Below, piece after piece: positions 1 to 10,478 of a stretch of 64,000 nucleotides of DNA. The position numbers were made by a program, and so were the translations under genes. Numbering within the stretch: the stretch's first letter is position 1; every line of letters begins with the position of its first letter. This DNA is from Pachyseris speciosa (lineage: Eukaryota > Cnidaria > Anthozoa > Scleractinia > Pachyseridae). Below the pieces are notes generated by a model. That model had not been told where the DNA came from and ran no database searches. It was given only the letters and a program-made list of their open reading frames with translations. Location of the stretch: NCBI GenBank assembly GCA_016490735.1, contig JAEMWC010000274.1, positions 372,501 to 436,500 on the forward strand. The letters run 5' to 3'.

Positions 1-478
1 TTCGTAGAAGCTGTGTTAACCCATTGACTCCTACACCGGCCGAAACGGGCTGCACAAGACTGCTATGCTAAGAAATATTGCAACTTTCTCAATCGCACGA
101 CTATTGCCTTAACTGTCAGTTTTGAGCACGAAATTGAATGTCCTTGAAATCTGTATATCCAATAAACGCAAGAAACGTAGCGATTTTTACCAAATATGGC
201 CTTTTGAGTTGGGACAAGAACGAAATCGACCGTTTTTAACGTCAAAGAGAAACCACGAAAATGCCCTGTTTTGCCTTCATGTTTTTTTAAGAAATCATCG
301 TCGAAAAACAAAACTTCAACCACTATAACAAAATTCAGTCCTTGTTCTAGCTTAGAAATGACTTTTTTTGTTCATTTTCTTCTCCCGAGCGTAGATACAC
401 CCTCTTGTTCCAGTGGATTCGGGCCTTCCCGACATTTTCAACATCTCGACCGCATCACAAATATCATATATTTTTTTT
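1..478. other. No recognisable gene
   Basis: Intron-like AT-rich sequence with short uninformative reading frames on both strands. No splice-bounded LRR exon and no known repeat was recognised. It ends where the duplicated segment begins, near the AATCCAACG shared with position 52624. Confidence 0.5.
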
Positions 479-601
479 AATCCAACGATTTAACTCGGGC
501 GTTGTTTTAAATTCCTAAGAAGCATTTTTCCAAACACAAAATTTTTCTTCTCTTTTCTTTTACGTTACGAGTAGAGCGTAGGATACAAAAGTCAAGGGGC
601 T

Positions 602-1932
602 GTGAGACATTTGATTTCCCAGAAGTAAACCCGACGCAAGTGGAAAGCGTGCTGGAGTCTCTTGATGTAAATAAAGCTACAGTCCACAACGGTATTTCTA
701 TCAAAATCCTGAAGGCCGGAGCCGAGGAAATGTCTTTAATCTCTACTCTTTACAAGTCGTGCATCAAAAAGGGCCAGTGGCCATGTGACTGGAAAAAAGG
801 GGGACTGGACACCAGTCTATAAAAAAGATGACTACCACGCTAAGAAGAATTATAGACCAGTAACTGTGCTGTCATATGTAAACTCAATGCTCGAGCTTTT
901 ATTGGGTAACCAAATAACAACAAAGCATGATGATGATCGTCTCGGTGATGGCCTCACGGCTTATCGAAAGCACAATACTGAGTTGTGAAACATCATTGAT
1001 AGGCCTAGTGGAAGATTGGAAATTGACTAGGGATAATCTTATGTTAGTGGGAATATTATCAACAGATATGTCCAAAGCGTTTGATAGCTTACATCCACCT
1101 CTTATGCTACGTAAGTTTAAAAGCCTACGGTTTCCAGGATAGAGCAATGGATTTGTTGTGCAGCTATTTGTGCAGTCGCTTAGGAAGAGTGCACATTGGA
1201 TTGGTAACCAGCTCGTTAAGAAATGTGGAACGAGGCTTCCCTCGGGGATCAGTGCCTGGGCCGCTAATGTGAAACAGACCTCAGAACGATCTTTCATATA
1301 AAGTAGTTTCTGGGCTATCAATGTATGCGGACAATCACCAAATCTACGTGAAAGGAAAGGACATGTGTACTATAGTCGCGAATCTTCAAGAGAGTTCCAC
1401 TCTAGCAACTAACTGGTACGACTCGAATCTTCTTCAGTAAAACAAGAAAAAATACCAAACGATAAACATTCGGAATGAAAGTGTAAACTATGGTGATAAA
1501 ACATGTTTAACTGTTAATGGCAAGGATATAATAAAATCAGATAATTTAAAGCACCTAGGCGTAACTATTTATTGTGGTCCTAATTTTGATTTGCACATTA
1601 GTAATGTTTGTAAGAAAGCTAGTCAGAGAATAGGTGTGATCATGATCCTGAGGAATCTCATACCAACTGAGGCGAAATTACATCTCTACAAGGCAGCCAT
1701 TCTCCCTCATTTAAGATATTGCCACTTAATGTGGCATTTCTGTAGAGCCTTGGATACCCGTAGACTAGAGAGAGTACAGGAGCGTATATTGCGCGCTGTA
1801 TTTAAAGACAAGCAATCTAGTTACCAACAGCTGTTAGAGAAAGCAAAGCTACCATTGTTGTATAATAGGAGACTACAAGACATATGTATCCTAATGTACA
1901 AGGTTAAACACATTTTTTGTCCCCGGACTATT
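602..1932 (+). pseudogene. LINE reverse transcriptase, broken (copy A)
   Basis: Conceptual translation across several frames gives consecutive RT motifs: LDVNKATVHNGIS (finger region), NYRPVT, TDMSKAFDSL (motif A region), PRGSVPGPL (motif B) and SMYADNHQIY (motif C). The normal motif C has two catalytic aspartates (YADD); here the second is Asn, while copy B at 53466 keeps YADD. Stops and frameshifts occur near 820, 985, 1140, 1272 and 1440. The thumb region (HISNVCKKASQRIGV, ILPHLRYCHLMW) lies in an open stretch at 1591-1960. The enzyme cannot be functional. Confidence 0.85.
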
Positions 1933-2658
1933 TACAATACAATACAATACTTTATTTATACACGGAACACCAAGGAGCTCCTAGGTGCTCGTAAAAACGT
2001 GTACGTGTGTAGTAAGGTAAAAGAATAAAATTGTACAAAATTGAAAAGGATAAAATTAATCAATTAATTAATAAACATTACCTAACTACTAACTAGTAAT
2101 TAATCTATGTACAAACTTTAAAAACTTTAAAAATTTAAAAAGCTCTTCAAGTCATATGAACATTAAGAGCCCGCTTAATAGATACAGTGTCTTTGGACTC
2201 TCTAACCATTTGAGGCAACGCATTCCATAGTTTACTGACTAAAAAGGTAAAAGATCGATGCATATACTCCAAGTTGAATGGGGGAAGTTCCAACCTGGTG
2301 CTGAGCCCGCGTAAATTATATTTAACATTCTTAAGATTGAAAAACTTACTAATATAGGGTGCTCCGTGGCTATACAAGCACTTTTATAACATAACTAGCG
2401 ACTGGAATTGCCTGCGTTGTTCCAAAGACTTGATATTAACTATTTTTAGGAGGTAGTCGTATGAAACAGACTTCGGAAAGCCTAAGATACTTCTTAATAA
2501 ATAGTAATTAGTGTTCTCCATTTTGGTAATCTCAGCATTACCTATACCCAGCAAAAGAGGGCTGCAATACTCAAGTTGTGGGAGAACATATGCCTTGTAG
2601 AGACGTACCATTACATACTTCGGAATGAACTTGCGTAGTCTCCGCAAGGCCGAAGCTG
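1933..2658 (-). mobile_element. Nested reverse LINE 3' fragment (copy A)
   Basis: A second, different LINE lies in the opposite direction inside the first. Its 3' tail is the run of ACAAT repeats followed by ACTTTATT at about 1934-1965 (minus-strand AATAAAGT then TTGTA repeats). Two minus-strand reading frames (2384-2647 and 2147-2377) encode the thumb and C-terminal part of an RT, with LYKAYVLPQLEYCSPLL and FLVSKLWNALPQMV. The plus-strand LINE continues on both sides, so this is a true nested insertion. The same nesting is present in copy B. Confidence 0.82.
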
Positions 2659-3666
2659 ACTAACACCAACATATACGGTAGAAAGATTTCTATCAACCTA
2701 GTTTTAACACAGTTACGCACGGAAAACGCTCAATCCGATATCTAGGTCCTGGAGCTCGGACTCTGGAGCTAGGACTCCGGAGCAAGATACCAAGCAAAGA
2801 CAGATCGGCCAACAGTCTTAAGCAGTTCAAGACCCGAATACGCAGTTTTGTTTTAAGTAACATTTAAGATGGATGTGGTGGTTGCTACCCTTGGAATTCG
2901 TGATTTTTGAATTTTGTCATTCATGACTTTGGAAATTTCATGACTCTGATTAGAGTTTTAGTTGTATCTATGTTAGTAGCTATGATCTGTTGTTTTTTTT
3001 CTGATTTTTATTCTTAGTAGATTTCTAGTGCGATTCTATGTTAATTCGATTTGTATTTTAAGATTGTATTCTAGAATAGTTAGGCGTCCCCTATTACGGC
3101 GCAGTGGGGAATCCCTTCTGCTAGATTTTGCCGACACGTTAATAAAGTCATCAATCAATCAGCAGTTAACGAACGCGGAAATTAAGTTCAAGAGGAGAGT
3201 TGTTATGACAAAAAACACACAAAGAAGAAAAAAATATATCTTATAACTTTTCTTCTAAACCAAAGCTGCATCCAGATAGGAGAGGGTAGGAGACACAGTT
3301 TCTTTCAGTAACATTAATGGAAATCCCAGAAAAAAAGTTTTAGTGGAAGCAAGCAAACTGTAGTGATTAAGAATCGTTTTTTTTTTCTTTAAGTCAGTGC
3401 ATGCGAACAGTTGAATTTAAGAATAAAGACGATTATAAAGAAAAGAAGAAGACATTCAGTACTTTATTATCGATTTGATTTTGTCTTTATTACTTTCGTG
3501 TGGGTATTTTGCTACAGACCTACGAGACCCTTTAACCGTTTTTGCCCCTGGAGGGAAAGAAACACAGTATTCATAATACGAGTGTTCACTCAGTAATAAC
3601 GACATATCTAAAGTAAACTACATTTCAAATGATAGTCATCATCAGGGTTATTTTTATCTTTGGTAG

Positions 3667-3738
3667 ATCCCTGCATGTCAACCAGCTGACGGAACTACCC
3701 ACTGGCGTTTTTGATTACAATACCCAGCTGCAGGAACT
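3667..3738 (+). CDS. LRR exon 1 of window (72 bp, phase 2-2)
   Basis: A splice-bounded exon encoding one 24-residue leucine-rich repeat. The acceptor is TTTGGTAG and the donor GTAAGT. The first base completes a Leu codon begun in the previous exon (CT+A) and the last two bases begin the next Leu codon. The translation contains NQLTELPTGVF and ends NTQLQEL, fitting LxxNxLxxLPxGxFxxxxxLxxL. Such exons encode the concave ectodomain of extracellular LRR proteins; one LRR per roughly 72-base phase-2 exon is the arrangement known in glycoprotein-hormone/relaxin-type receptors (LGR family). Which protein this is cannot be told from the repeats alone. It is the paralogue of the exon at 55734, from which it differs at five bases and three residues. 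Confidence 0.88.
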
Positions 3739-4037
3739 GTAAGTGGTATTCTTCCTTCTTCACCCGCACTCCCTCTATCGCTATCTGTTCATTTCGTCCC
3801 TTTCTCTCTCAAATTAATTAACGATTAACTTCACTACATCACAATTTTCAGCTAAAGGAGTGATTTGATCAGGTGGGCTTACTTAGCTGCGTAAGAATAC
3901 TGGCTAAAGGTAATTGCTATTGGTGGTAACAAGTCTTAAGCCTTAAACAGTAGGTGTCGCTGATCATTTAGAGGCACTCAGAGTGAAATCGGTCTTGAAT
4001 TTGAACCAGGCTTCAAACAAAATCTGTAATTAAAAGA
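3739..4037 (+). repeat. Intron block shared with other LRR exons
   Basis: The 5' part of this intron (TGGTATTCTTCCTTC onward, including the CTTAAGCCTTAAACAGTAG stretch and TTGAATTTGAACCAGGCT) recurs after the exons ending at 55805 and 62105, and partly at 51598-51680. This indicates that exon and intron were duplicated together as a unit. Confidence 0.8.
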
Positions 4038-4136
4038 AGAATGATCTTAGGAGTTATAAGCGCAATTTATTCAAATGCGAAAAGAAGCCTGACAAAAGTC
4101 AGGACTTCAACGGGGTTTGAACCCGTGACCTCGCCC
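4038..4136 (-). mobile_element. tRNA-derived SINE remnant
   Basis: Read on the minus strand this contains GCGAGGTCACGGGTTCAAAC (a pol III B-box-like segment), then CCCGTTGAAGTCCTGA and a tail resembling the better-preserved SINE at 56103-56457. It lies directly after the intron block of the 3667 exon. The same position in copy B also carries a SINE tail, so the insertion predates the segmental duplication. Confidence 0.7.
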
Positions 4137-4147
4137 CTTCAGACAAA

Positions 4148-4149
<2 letters not shown>

Positions 4150-4194
<45 letters not shown>

Positions 4195-4220
4195 TTCATT
4201 GTTATTGTTATTATTTAATC
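4150..4220 (+). repeat. (TTA)n microsatellite
   Basis: About 15 uninterrupted TTA units followed by imperfect GTTATT units. It directly abuts the SINE remnant, consistent with expansion from a SINE tail or junction. Confidence 0.95.
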
Positions 4221-4960
4221 ATTTAAGATATTGCCGCTTGCGTTTAGGTGTTTGACATTTAACAAGAGCTAATTCACGACCTACCTTATTTCACTTAGAG
4301 CTTACTCGGCTTAATCAGGAACTCGTTAATCTTGGTTGACAGATAAGATATCCGGGCTGTAATTTTGGTTTGATACCAATGTCTTCTACATATACAGACA
4401 CATGAGCAATCCAAGAATCTACCTTTGTCATGTCAATTTTGTTCTTTGAAGCCCAACTGCGAAGGATTCCAAATCTACTTCCTAGCCGAGCTGTTCGTGA
4501 GAAAGCGATTAAAGAAAAATAAATCTTCTTCAGCCTGGAAAATACCGTTACTATTAAGTTCCTTTTTAAATAACATTTCATCGACGACGTCAGGATTAGA
4601 CATCAAAATTAACTTTACCATACATCCATGAGTCCAAATGCTTATCGATTAATCGAAACCGAACGAGAAAGTTGCGGAAATCGTTCTCCCGAATTTGCAA
4701 AGGATGACTTCGAACGCTTTAATTGTTCGCGTTAACTGACAACTTGGCAAAGAAAACAGACTTGTTAGCCTCCTTCGCAGACGCCCTCTCTCGGATAACA
4801 TAGTCTTTTCTTTCGTTCGCTGGAACTGCTAAAATAGTTTTCGGACTCTTTCGCAAGTATCTAAACGAGAAAGCATATAAAAAGCATCAGCCTTTGTGGC
4901 CTTACGTGTCATTAGAGTATTAGCTTATGTCCTTTCCACAATGCGTTTTCGTTTGATGGT
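4221..4960. other. No recognisable gene
   Basis: Intron-like sequence. Short reading frames on both strands (for example 4315-4581 minus) show no known motif and no convincing splice context. Confidence 0.5.
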
Positions 4961-4963
4961 TTT

Positions 4964-5646
4964 CGCCCATCGTCCACACTAATACGCCTAAAAACGCTTT
5001 TAAAAGTGGAGTATTTATAAAACGTATCGTTTTGAAAACGCCTCATTTCTGGTGTGGATCGGTAAAAACGTGGGCTTTTTAAAACGGTGTCGGTGTGGGA
5101 GTCGAAAACGCATCGAAATGAAAACACTTACATCATCCGCGCCACGTCAGTTGTACCCAGGCCTCGCGTCGTTTCTACATCGATCATGGCAGATAAAAAT
5201 ATGTTTTTGCCGATACTACTAGCAAATGTAATAGCATTTTTGGAGCTTAACCTTGCTCTATCCAATTTTATTTAGGTTTTTATAGTTTAATCGGCGTCAC
5301 ACCATATCTTTTAGCGTTTGCGAGGGTTTTAGACAGCTGAGGACCCTACCAAAACGGTAGTGTTGAAGCGGATGTATTGATGCGATGCGTTTTCGATGAC
5401 ATCGAAAACGGATACTTTAGGAAACGCATTACTGTGTATAGTTGAAAGCGCTGTGGAAACGGTAGTTTGGACGCGGATCTATCGATATGTTTTCGATGAC
5501 ACCGAAAACAGATACTTTAGAAAACGCACTAATATGGATAGTTAAAAACGCTGCGAAAACAGTAGTGTAGACGCGGATCTATTGGTTTTGTTTTTTCTGT
5601 ATCCGAAAACGGATACTTTTAAGAACGCATTAGTGTGGACGTGGCC
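4964..5646. mobile_element. MITE-like element with inverted ends and internal 100-bp tandem repeats
   Basis: The ends are inverted copies of a CGTCCACACTAAT motif (near 4970-4985, and as ATTAGTGTGGACG near 5627-5640). The interior has a tandem array with a period of 100-101 bp starting at about 5404, 5504 and 5605, each unit beginning GAAAACNGATACTTT. A related half unit lies near 5355. No transposase is encoded. Non-autonomous DNA transposon is the best reading; superfamily not determined. Confidence 0.65.
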
Positions 5647-5883
5647 TAAAAGACACAAACAGTGCTTCATGACACTAACCCCCTAAAATGCAGTGGTGTA
5701 AGACTTTTTTTGCTTTAAATCAAGGCAGACGAGCAATTGCAATTGAGGAATAAACGAGATTACGGAACGAATCCGAATACAAGAAGCAAGTTATTACAAA
5801 TTATACTTTTTTTTGTTATTGCGCTTTTGGCAAAAGAAAATGAGAGCGATAGCTACCTTTCCATGCATTGGCCTCCATCAATG

Positions 5884-8324
5884 AATTGTGACCTCTCACG
5901 CGAAAACGTAAACAAACGGGTTCCGTGCACGGGTGAAACGCACGGCTACTGAACGGGTAAGAAACGAGTCATCAACCCGTTTGAAACGCACGATACTGAA
6001 CTGTGAACGGCTCATTGAAAATTTCAAACGAGTTGCTATGAACCCTGAACGGCTGATTAAAAATTTCGCACGGATGGTCATGAACGACTGAACGGCTCAT
6101 TGAAAATTTCGAACGAGTAGCTATGGACGCCCAGACGGCTCGTTGAAAATTTATTGGTGGGAGGTCATTAACGAGTAAGCAGCTCACGTAAACATTGCGA
6201 ATTTAGATGACCATGAACGGAAAACTTCGAACGCATAGCCGAGAACCGGTGACTGACTGAAGACCCAATACAAGGGAAGGCGAATGAAAAATAATTATAT
6301 CCGAGACTTTGCGAGACATTGAGACTAATATATTTCCTGCGAGCCCGAGACTTTCCCAGCTTTGCAAAAGAAATCGACACTCCAAGACGACAAAGTGAAA
6401 AGATTCGAGACTCCAAGACCTGTGAAATTTGACAAAAATTCTGCGAGACACTTATTCAGTTGAAGAACCATTCGCCACCCCAAATACAAAAACTTGTTTT
6501 GAACGAACGTCGGTGAACTCGTAACCACAGCTATGTAAAACGCCAAGCGAACTGATCACCTCACGACATCCAAAAATAAGTGTGAACGGTTTTAATAGCA
6601 AACGAATAGGTAACCCACGATTACACACGGAAAGTAGCCAGACGGTAAACAAAACAAACTTTCTGAATTAGGATCTAAAACAAATTCAGCTAATTAAACT
6701 GATCTAAACTTTGCGAATCCAAAGGAAACCACAAAGGTCATTCGGCACGTTTTTATCACCCACTAAAAATTTGCATACGAGTTCGGAACATGTGACAGAT
6801 AACGCAACAACAGCCACGAAAAAAAAATTCATGTCCTGTGAACATTTTCGTTAAAGCGGAATGAATAGAGACCAAAAGTACTGCAAGAATACAAATCGAA
6901 CGCAAGTTATAATCTTTTCTTTTCGGGAACACAAATATTTCGATAATTGACTGCGTTGACTGAAAATGACAACATGATCCGCCTCTTTGTAGTTGGAGAG
7001 AGATAAAATTAATTCCTGTCTGTAATTTATAAAGTTTAGAATTCAGTTTTGTGGTTCTGCACCTCTTAACAACTTTTCTTTCATATCAAAAGGAAGAAAA
7101 AATCGAAAAAGCTCCTAAAACAATTCATAACATTAAAATGATCATTGATCTGCCTGCGATGCGAACGTTTATACACGAACATGCATATTAATTAATTTTC
7201 ATTCAACAACAATTGCACATGAGTGGCGAGAACCGCCAACTTGTGAGTTTTTTAGCGCATCATTGACTTTACAATGATTCAGTCTTTTCTTTTTTTTTCT
7301 CCCTTATAATCGTGCGTGATTAAATATAGAACGGTTTTTGAATAAAAGCAAGGTTTTTTTTAAGCAGAAAACTTGTCCGTCATGCGCTGTCACATGTGTT
7401 GCTGACGGGCTTTGAAACTTTATCAGTCAGATCAGGGGCGTGAACCGCCAACTTGTGAGTTTTTTTAGCCGCATTATTGAGTTTACAGTGATTCAGTCTT
7501 TTCTTTTTTTCTCTGTTATAATCCCGTGTGATTGAATACAGAACAGTGTTTTAATAATAGCAACGTTTTTTTTTTAAAGCAGAAAACTTGTCCGTCACGC
7601 GTTTCTGTCTGGGTTTGGTAATCTTGTCGCCACATTCTCACGTCGGCGTCTTCAGATATGAAATAACCTCACCCGCTCCCTTCATTTTCAACTCATGTTG
7701 CAGCGCAGTTCAACGCTCCACAGTTTCCGAGGAACAAAACTTGAAGGACACTAAAGAGTGCTCAATGTTTTGTTTTTGTTCTCTATGGCTTTTGCGCGGC
7801 ACAAAAACAACCGGTGACATAAAGTCTGGCAAATGAAACAATGAATTCAATCCTAACCAGCGTGTTTTATTTATGTTACAGTGATATCTCTGGTCCCACA
7901 GGGTGCACAGAGAGGACTGAAACGGCAAAATACTGTCCTTACACGCTGAATTTCGGTTACAAAAGTGCTTATGATGCGCCGTTTATTGATGAGTAATTTC
8001 TTTACAAGCTTATTTTGCAAGTGTCGACAAGCGTGAATTTGTGGGGTCACGACAAACAAAAATCGCGGGTTCTACGGACGTCCTCTACTTCGAACGGATG
8101 GAGGATTTTTATGAACGGCTGATCGAAGGCGTTCAAACGAGTGCAGATGTTTTCTGCACGGGTACCCAAGCCGTGAGAACGGCTGGAAACTTTTTTTGAA
8201 CGGCTACCCAAGTCGTTTGTACGGATGACCCAAGCCGTTCGAACGGGTAAGAAACGACTGGTGAACGGATTCCGTTCTAAACGGGAACTCGTTTGTTAAC
8301 GTTTTCGCGTGAGAGGTCACAATT
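5884..8324. mobile_element. 2.4-kb non-autonomous DNA transposon with TIRs and subterminal repeats
   Basis: The ends form a terminal inverted repeat: AATTGTGACCTCTCACGCG at 5884 and its reverse complement ending at 8324, continuing inward as AAAACGT/ACGTTTT and CAAACG/CGTTTG for about 32 bases. Both subterminal regions (about 5920-6240 and 8090-8290) are packed with the short motif GAACGGCT or AACGGGT in both orientations, the kind of array to which transposases of some cut-and-paste families bind. No transposase frame is present. The interior is filler with a tandem duplication (7230-7605). A flanking target duplication was not clear. Confidence 0.75.
7230..7605. repeat. Tandem duplication, period 212 bp
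   Basis: Two diverged direct copies starting GAACCGCCAACTTGTGAGTT at 7230 and 7442. Each contains GTGATT, a T-rich run and AGCAGAAAACTTGTCCGTCA. They lie inside the TIR element at 5884-8324. Confidence 0.85.
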
Positions 8325-8661
8325 TATAAAACTATTTTGATATCGAGATTATCAACCACGTCGTTGAAAATTTGTGTTCTTACTGGTCAATTTTAAGTCA
8401 CAGCATACTTACTCCGTCATTTCATAATACGAAAATAGCTTAGCAGCAAAGGACGAAATGCGAGAATAGCTCTTTCAAATAGATTAAGAGACATTGTGTT
8501 TGTGGGTAGTTTCAACAAATCAACAGGGGCCTTGAATTATTACCATTCAGACGGTGAAGACTTTTAAATCAGTACGAGTATTAACGCGGCGATAACGGCA
8601 CAAAAAACGCAAATATATTTTTGATGATTCTTACGGACAGGCTATTATTAATTCTCGATAG
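8325..8661. other. Intron upstream of the 8662 exon
   Basis: No gene seen. The last 40 bases (GATGATTCTTACGGACAGGC and a TTATTAATTCTCGATAG acceptor) resemble the sequences before the exons at 3667, 37180 and 55734, showing shared ancestry of these introns. Confidence 0.6.
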
Positions 8662-8733
8662 GTACTTATATAACAACCAACTGAGGGAATTACCCACTGG
8701 CGTTTTCAAATACAATGCCCAACTGAAGATACT
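8662..8733 (+). CDS. LRR exon 2 of window (72 bp, phase 2-2)
   Basis: Acceptor CTCGATAG, donor GTAAGT, length exactly 72. The translation contains YLYNNQLRELPTGVFKYN and closes AQLKIL, a complete single LRR with all consensus Leu, Asn, Pro, Gly and Phe positions filled. The junction codon is Leu (CT+G) on both sides, so it can be spliced to any other exon of this set without a frame change. Its context is an intron full of transposon remnants, with no other host exon nearby. Part of the same extracellular LRR protein as the other exons. Confidence 0.88.
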
Positions 8734-9040
8734 GTAAGTAGCGTTCTTCGTTGTACGTAAAAGAAGAGGCTACAATTAGCCTAAACTCGGGCTTGCAAAA
8801 ATCAGTATTGTATCTCTAACTTAGCGCTAAACAAAAGAACAGAGGGAAATCTGTCTTTCTTACATCGGACGCTGCTTAGCTTGTGTTGGAGTATATTTCT
8901 TTAGACCCCTATCAACATATATTCCTCTAAAATACAGCTCAACCATTGAGAACAATAATTAAAACAATTTTAAAAAATATTTCTAAAAGAACAAGAAAAA
9001 GAGAAACAGAAAAAATAAAGCCCGTGATATATACCACTTA
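8734..9040. other. Intron, no gene
   Basis: The first bases (GTAAGTAGCGTTCTTCGTTG, then ACGTAAAAGA) match the sequence after the damaged exon at 37180. Nothing else recognised. Confidence 0.55.
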
Positions 9041-9114
9041 AAGACATCGAACCCGGGTTAACTGCGTCACAGGCAGGAACAATGACCTTTAGGCCACAGA
9101 GGTTTATCGTTATG
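9040..9114 (-). mobile_element. tRNA-Asp-like relic (pseudo-tRNA or SINE head)
   Basis: On the minus strand the order is an A-box-like TGGCCTAAAGGTCA, then CCTGCCTGTGACGCAG as an anticodon arm with a 7-base loop (CTGTGAC), then CCGGGTTCGATGTC as a B-box/T-arm. The arrangement resembles tRNA-Asp, in which the loop would read CTGTCAC, so the anticodon has changed from GTC to GTG. The acceptor stem does not close. Read as a decayed tRNA copy rather than a working gene. Confidence 0.4.
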
Positions 9115-9527
9115 CAAGGTGATTAAAATAGTGTATTGATTCCAAAAACAAACTAAGCACAATTGTTTTCGCTTCGATGGATAATTGTTTGAGAAAGGAA
9201 ACGCTTATCGAACGATGTAGGATTTTTTCGCATAAACGTTAATGGAGTCTCGGTGAAATGTGAGTAGAAAATTAATTAGCAGAGTGAAACTGTTTACAAA
9301 TGCGTCAATCCAGGGTCATTTGAAACACAAGAAATGAAAGTTTCTGGACAGTTTCAAGTGACGCTAGTACATTTGTAAAAACTAATCGCTTATCATTCAA
9401 AAATTAAAGTCCATAAATTGAGATATTGTGGGAAAATAGTAAATAAACTACCTGTCAAAGTCTCAGGGGTGTGTGATATCCCGTACTAGAGTTATTCAAC
9501 AAAATGTACATCTCAATGGAGCGGATA

Positions 9528-10075
9528 CGGGGAACACGGCAGTCCATCTGGAGTTAAATTTTGGTCATGTTAAAAGCTTTCTTCTCGCTGTTGAACTTGC
9601 AAACATTCGTATAGACACTTCTCTTGACATATTAGTTGTTCCGACTTCAAAGACACAAGGTAAATCGATGTTTTCCGATACGTGACAACAGGCATCATTC
9701 TTGCTGTTAATATGAGATTTACACTTCTGATTCACTCGGCCGTGAAAGGTCAAACTCTCTTTGTCTGTAGTCTCTAATTTTTGGCGCTCCCCTCGCGTCG
9801 TGTCTCCTCGCAACTTCGCGCGCGCACGTGTCTTTCGCCCGCCCCACAATCCATCGCCAAAATTAGAGACTACTCGCAGTCTACTGAAGCAGACACGAGG
9901 AAACAAGGCAGTCCATCTGGAGTTAAGTTTACTCATGTTAAAAGCTTTCTTCTCGCCGTTGAACTTGCAAACATTCGCATAGACACTTCTCTTAACATAT
10001 TGTTTGTTCAGACTTCAAAAGACACAAGGTGAATCGACATTTTCCAATACGTGACAACAGGCATCACTCTTACGC
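9528..10075. repeat. Pair of direct repeats around an inverted-repeat spacer
   Basis: About 178 bases starting near ACACGGCAGTCCATCTGGAG (9534) recur from 9907 with substitutions (shared GTTAAAAGCTTTCTTCTCGC, AGACACTTCTCTT, ACGTGACAACAGGCATCA). The spacer is framed by TAGTCTCTAATTTTTGGCG near 9767 and its near reverse complement near 9857-9876. No host exon or known transposon protein was found. Possibly the ends of a decayed element. Confidence 0.75.
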
Positions 10076-10478
10076 AGAAACGCCGGAAGTGAGCTTTGTG
10101 GATGATACTCGACGACGAAAAAGAAGAACCGTCGGTAGTTTTAGACCCGGGCGCCGCACGAGACGCGCGGGCAGCCCGAGTAATAAAACCAATGAAATTG
10201 AGTTGCTGCCAGGCCATCGCATGAAGTAACTCTTTTGCATATGTCCTACTCTGCAACCTTCCCGGATCCATCCAGAATGGGTCATACGACGGTTACACAT
10301 GAACTAATCGATTGTTAACTAACAGCGGTAAAGTACAAGAAACCATCTTTAGACTTTGAAGCAAATTGAGCTCACAAAGGATTAACTATTAACATCATAA
10401 AATGCTAGTAGACCGCGTCGACTTTCTTGGGAAAACAATGGTCCCAATAAGATATTATGGCGATTCCGTTTTCTTTAC
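10076..10478. other. No recognisable gene
   Basis: Intron-like sequence with a GC-rich patch near 10150-10180. No motif, RNA or repeat could be supported. Confidence 0.5.

Larger units (their letters stand above)
602..3161 (+). mobile_element. Non-LTR retrotransposon (CR1/L2-like LINE), copy A, 5' truncated
   Basis: A degenerate LINE holding the reverse transcriptase region and the 3' end. No endonuclease domain is visible upstream, so it is 5' truncated. After the RT region the coding trail is interrupted by a reverse-oriented LINE fragment (about 1933-2658). It then resumes near 2700 with the C-terminal FNTVTHGK and SIRYLGP motifs, followed by an AT-rich 3' UTR. The element ends with AATAAA and a short ATCA repeat at about 3139-3161, a tail style typical of CR1/L2-type LINEs. 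The clade assignment is from memory of motif patterns. Confidence 0.82.
479..4065 (+). repeat. Segmental duplication, copy A
   Basis: This stretch is collinear with 52622-56130. It carries the same LINE, the same nested reverse LINE, the same LRR exon and the same reverse SINE tail, with only scattered substitutions and small indels. The left break is near AATCCAACG, preceded by unrelated sequence in the two copies. On the right the similarity fades inside the SINE remnant. Both copies are in direct orientation about 52 kb apart. The nested insertions therefore predate the duplication. Confidence 0.88.

Noticed and set aside
4915..5650. CRISPR-like array from the regular spacing of GAAAACGGATAC units
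   Set aside because: The units are about 100 bp tandem repeats without unique spacers, inside a eukaryotic inverted-repeat element.
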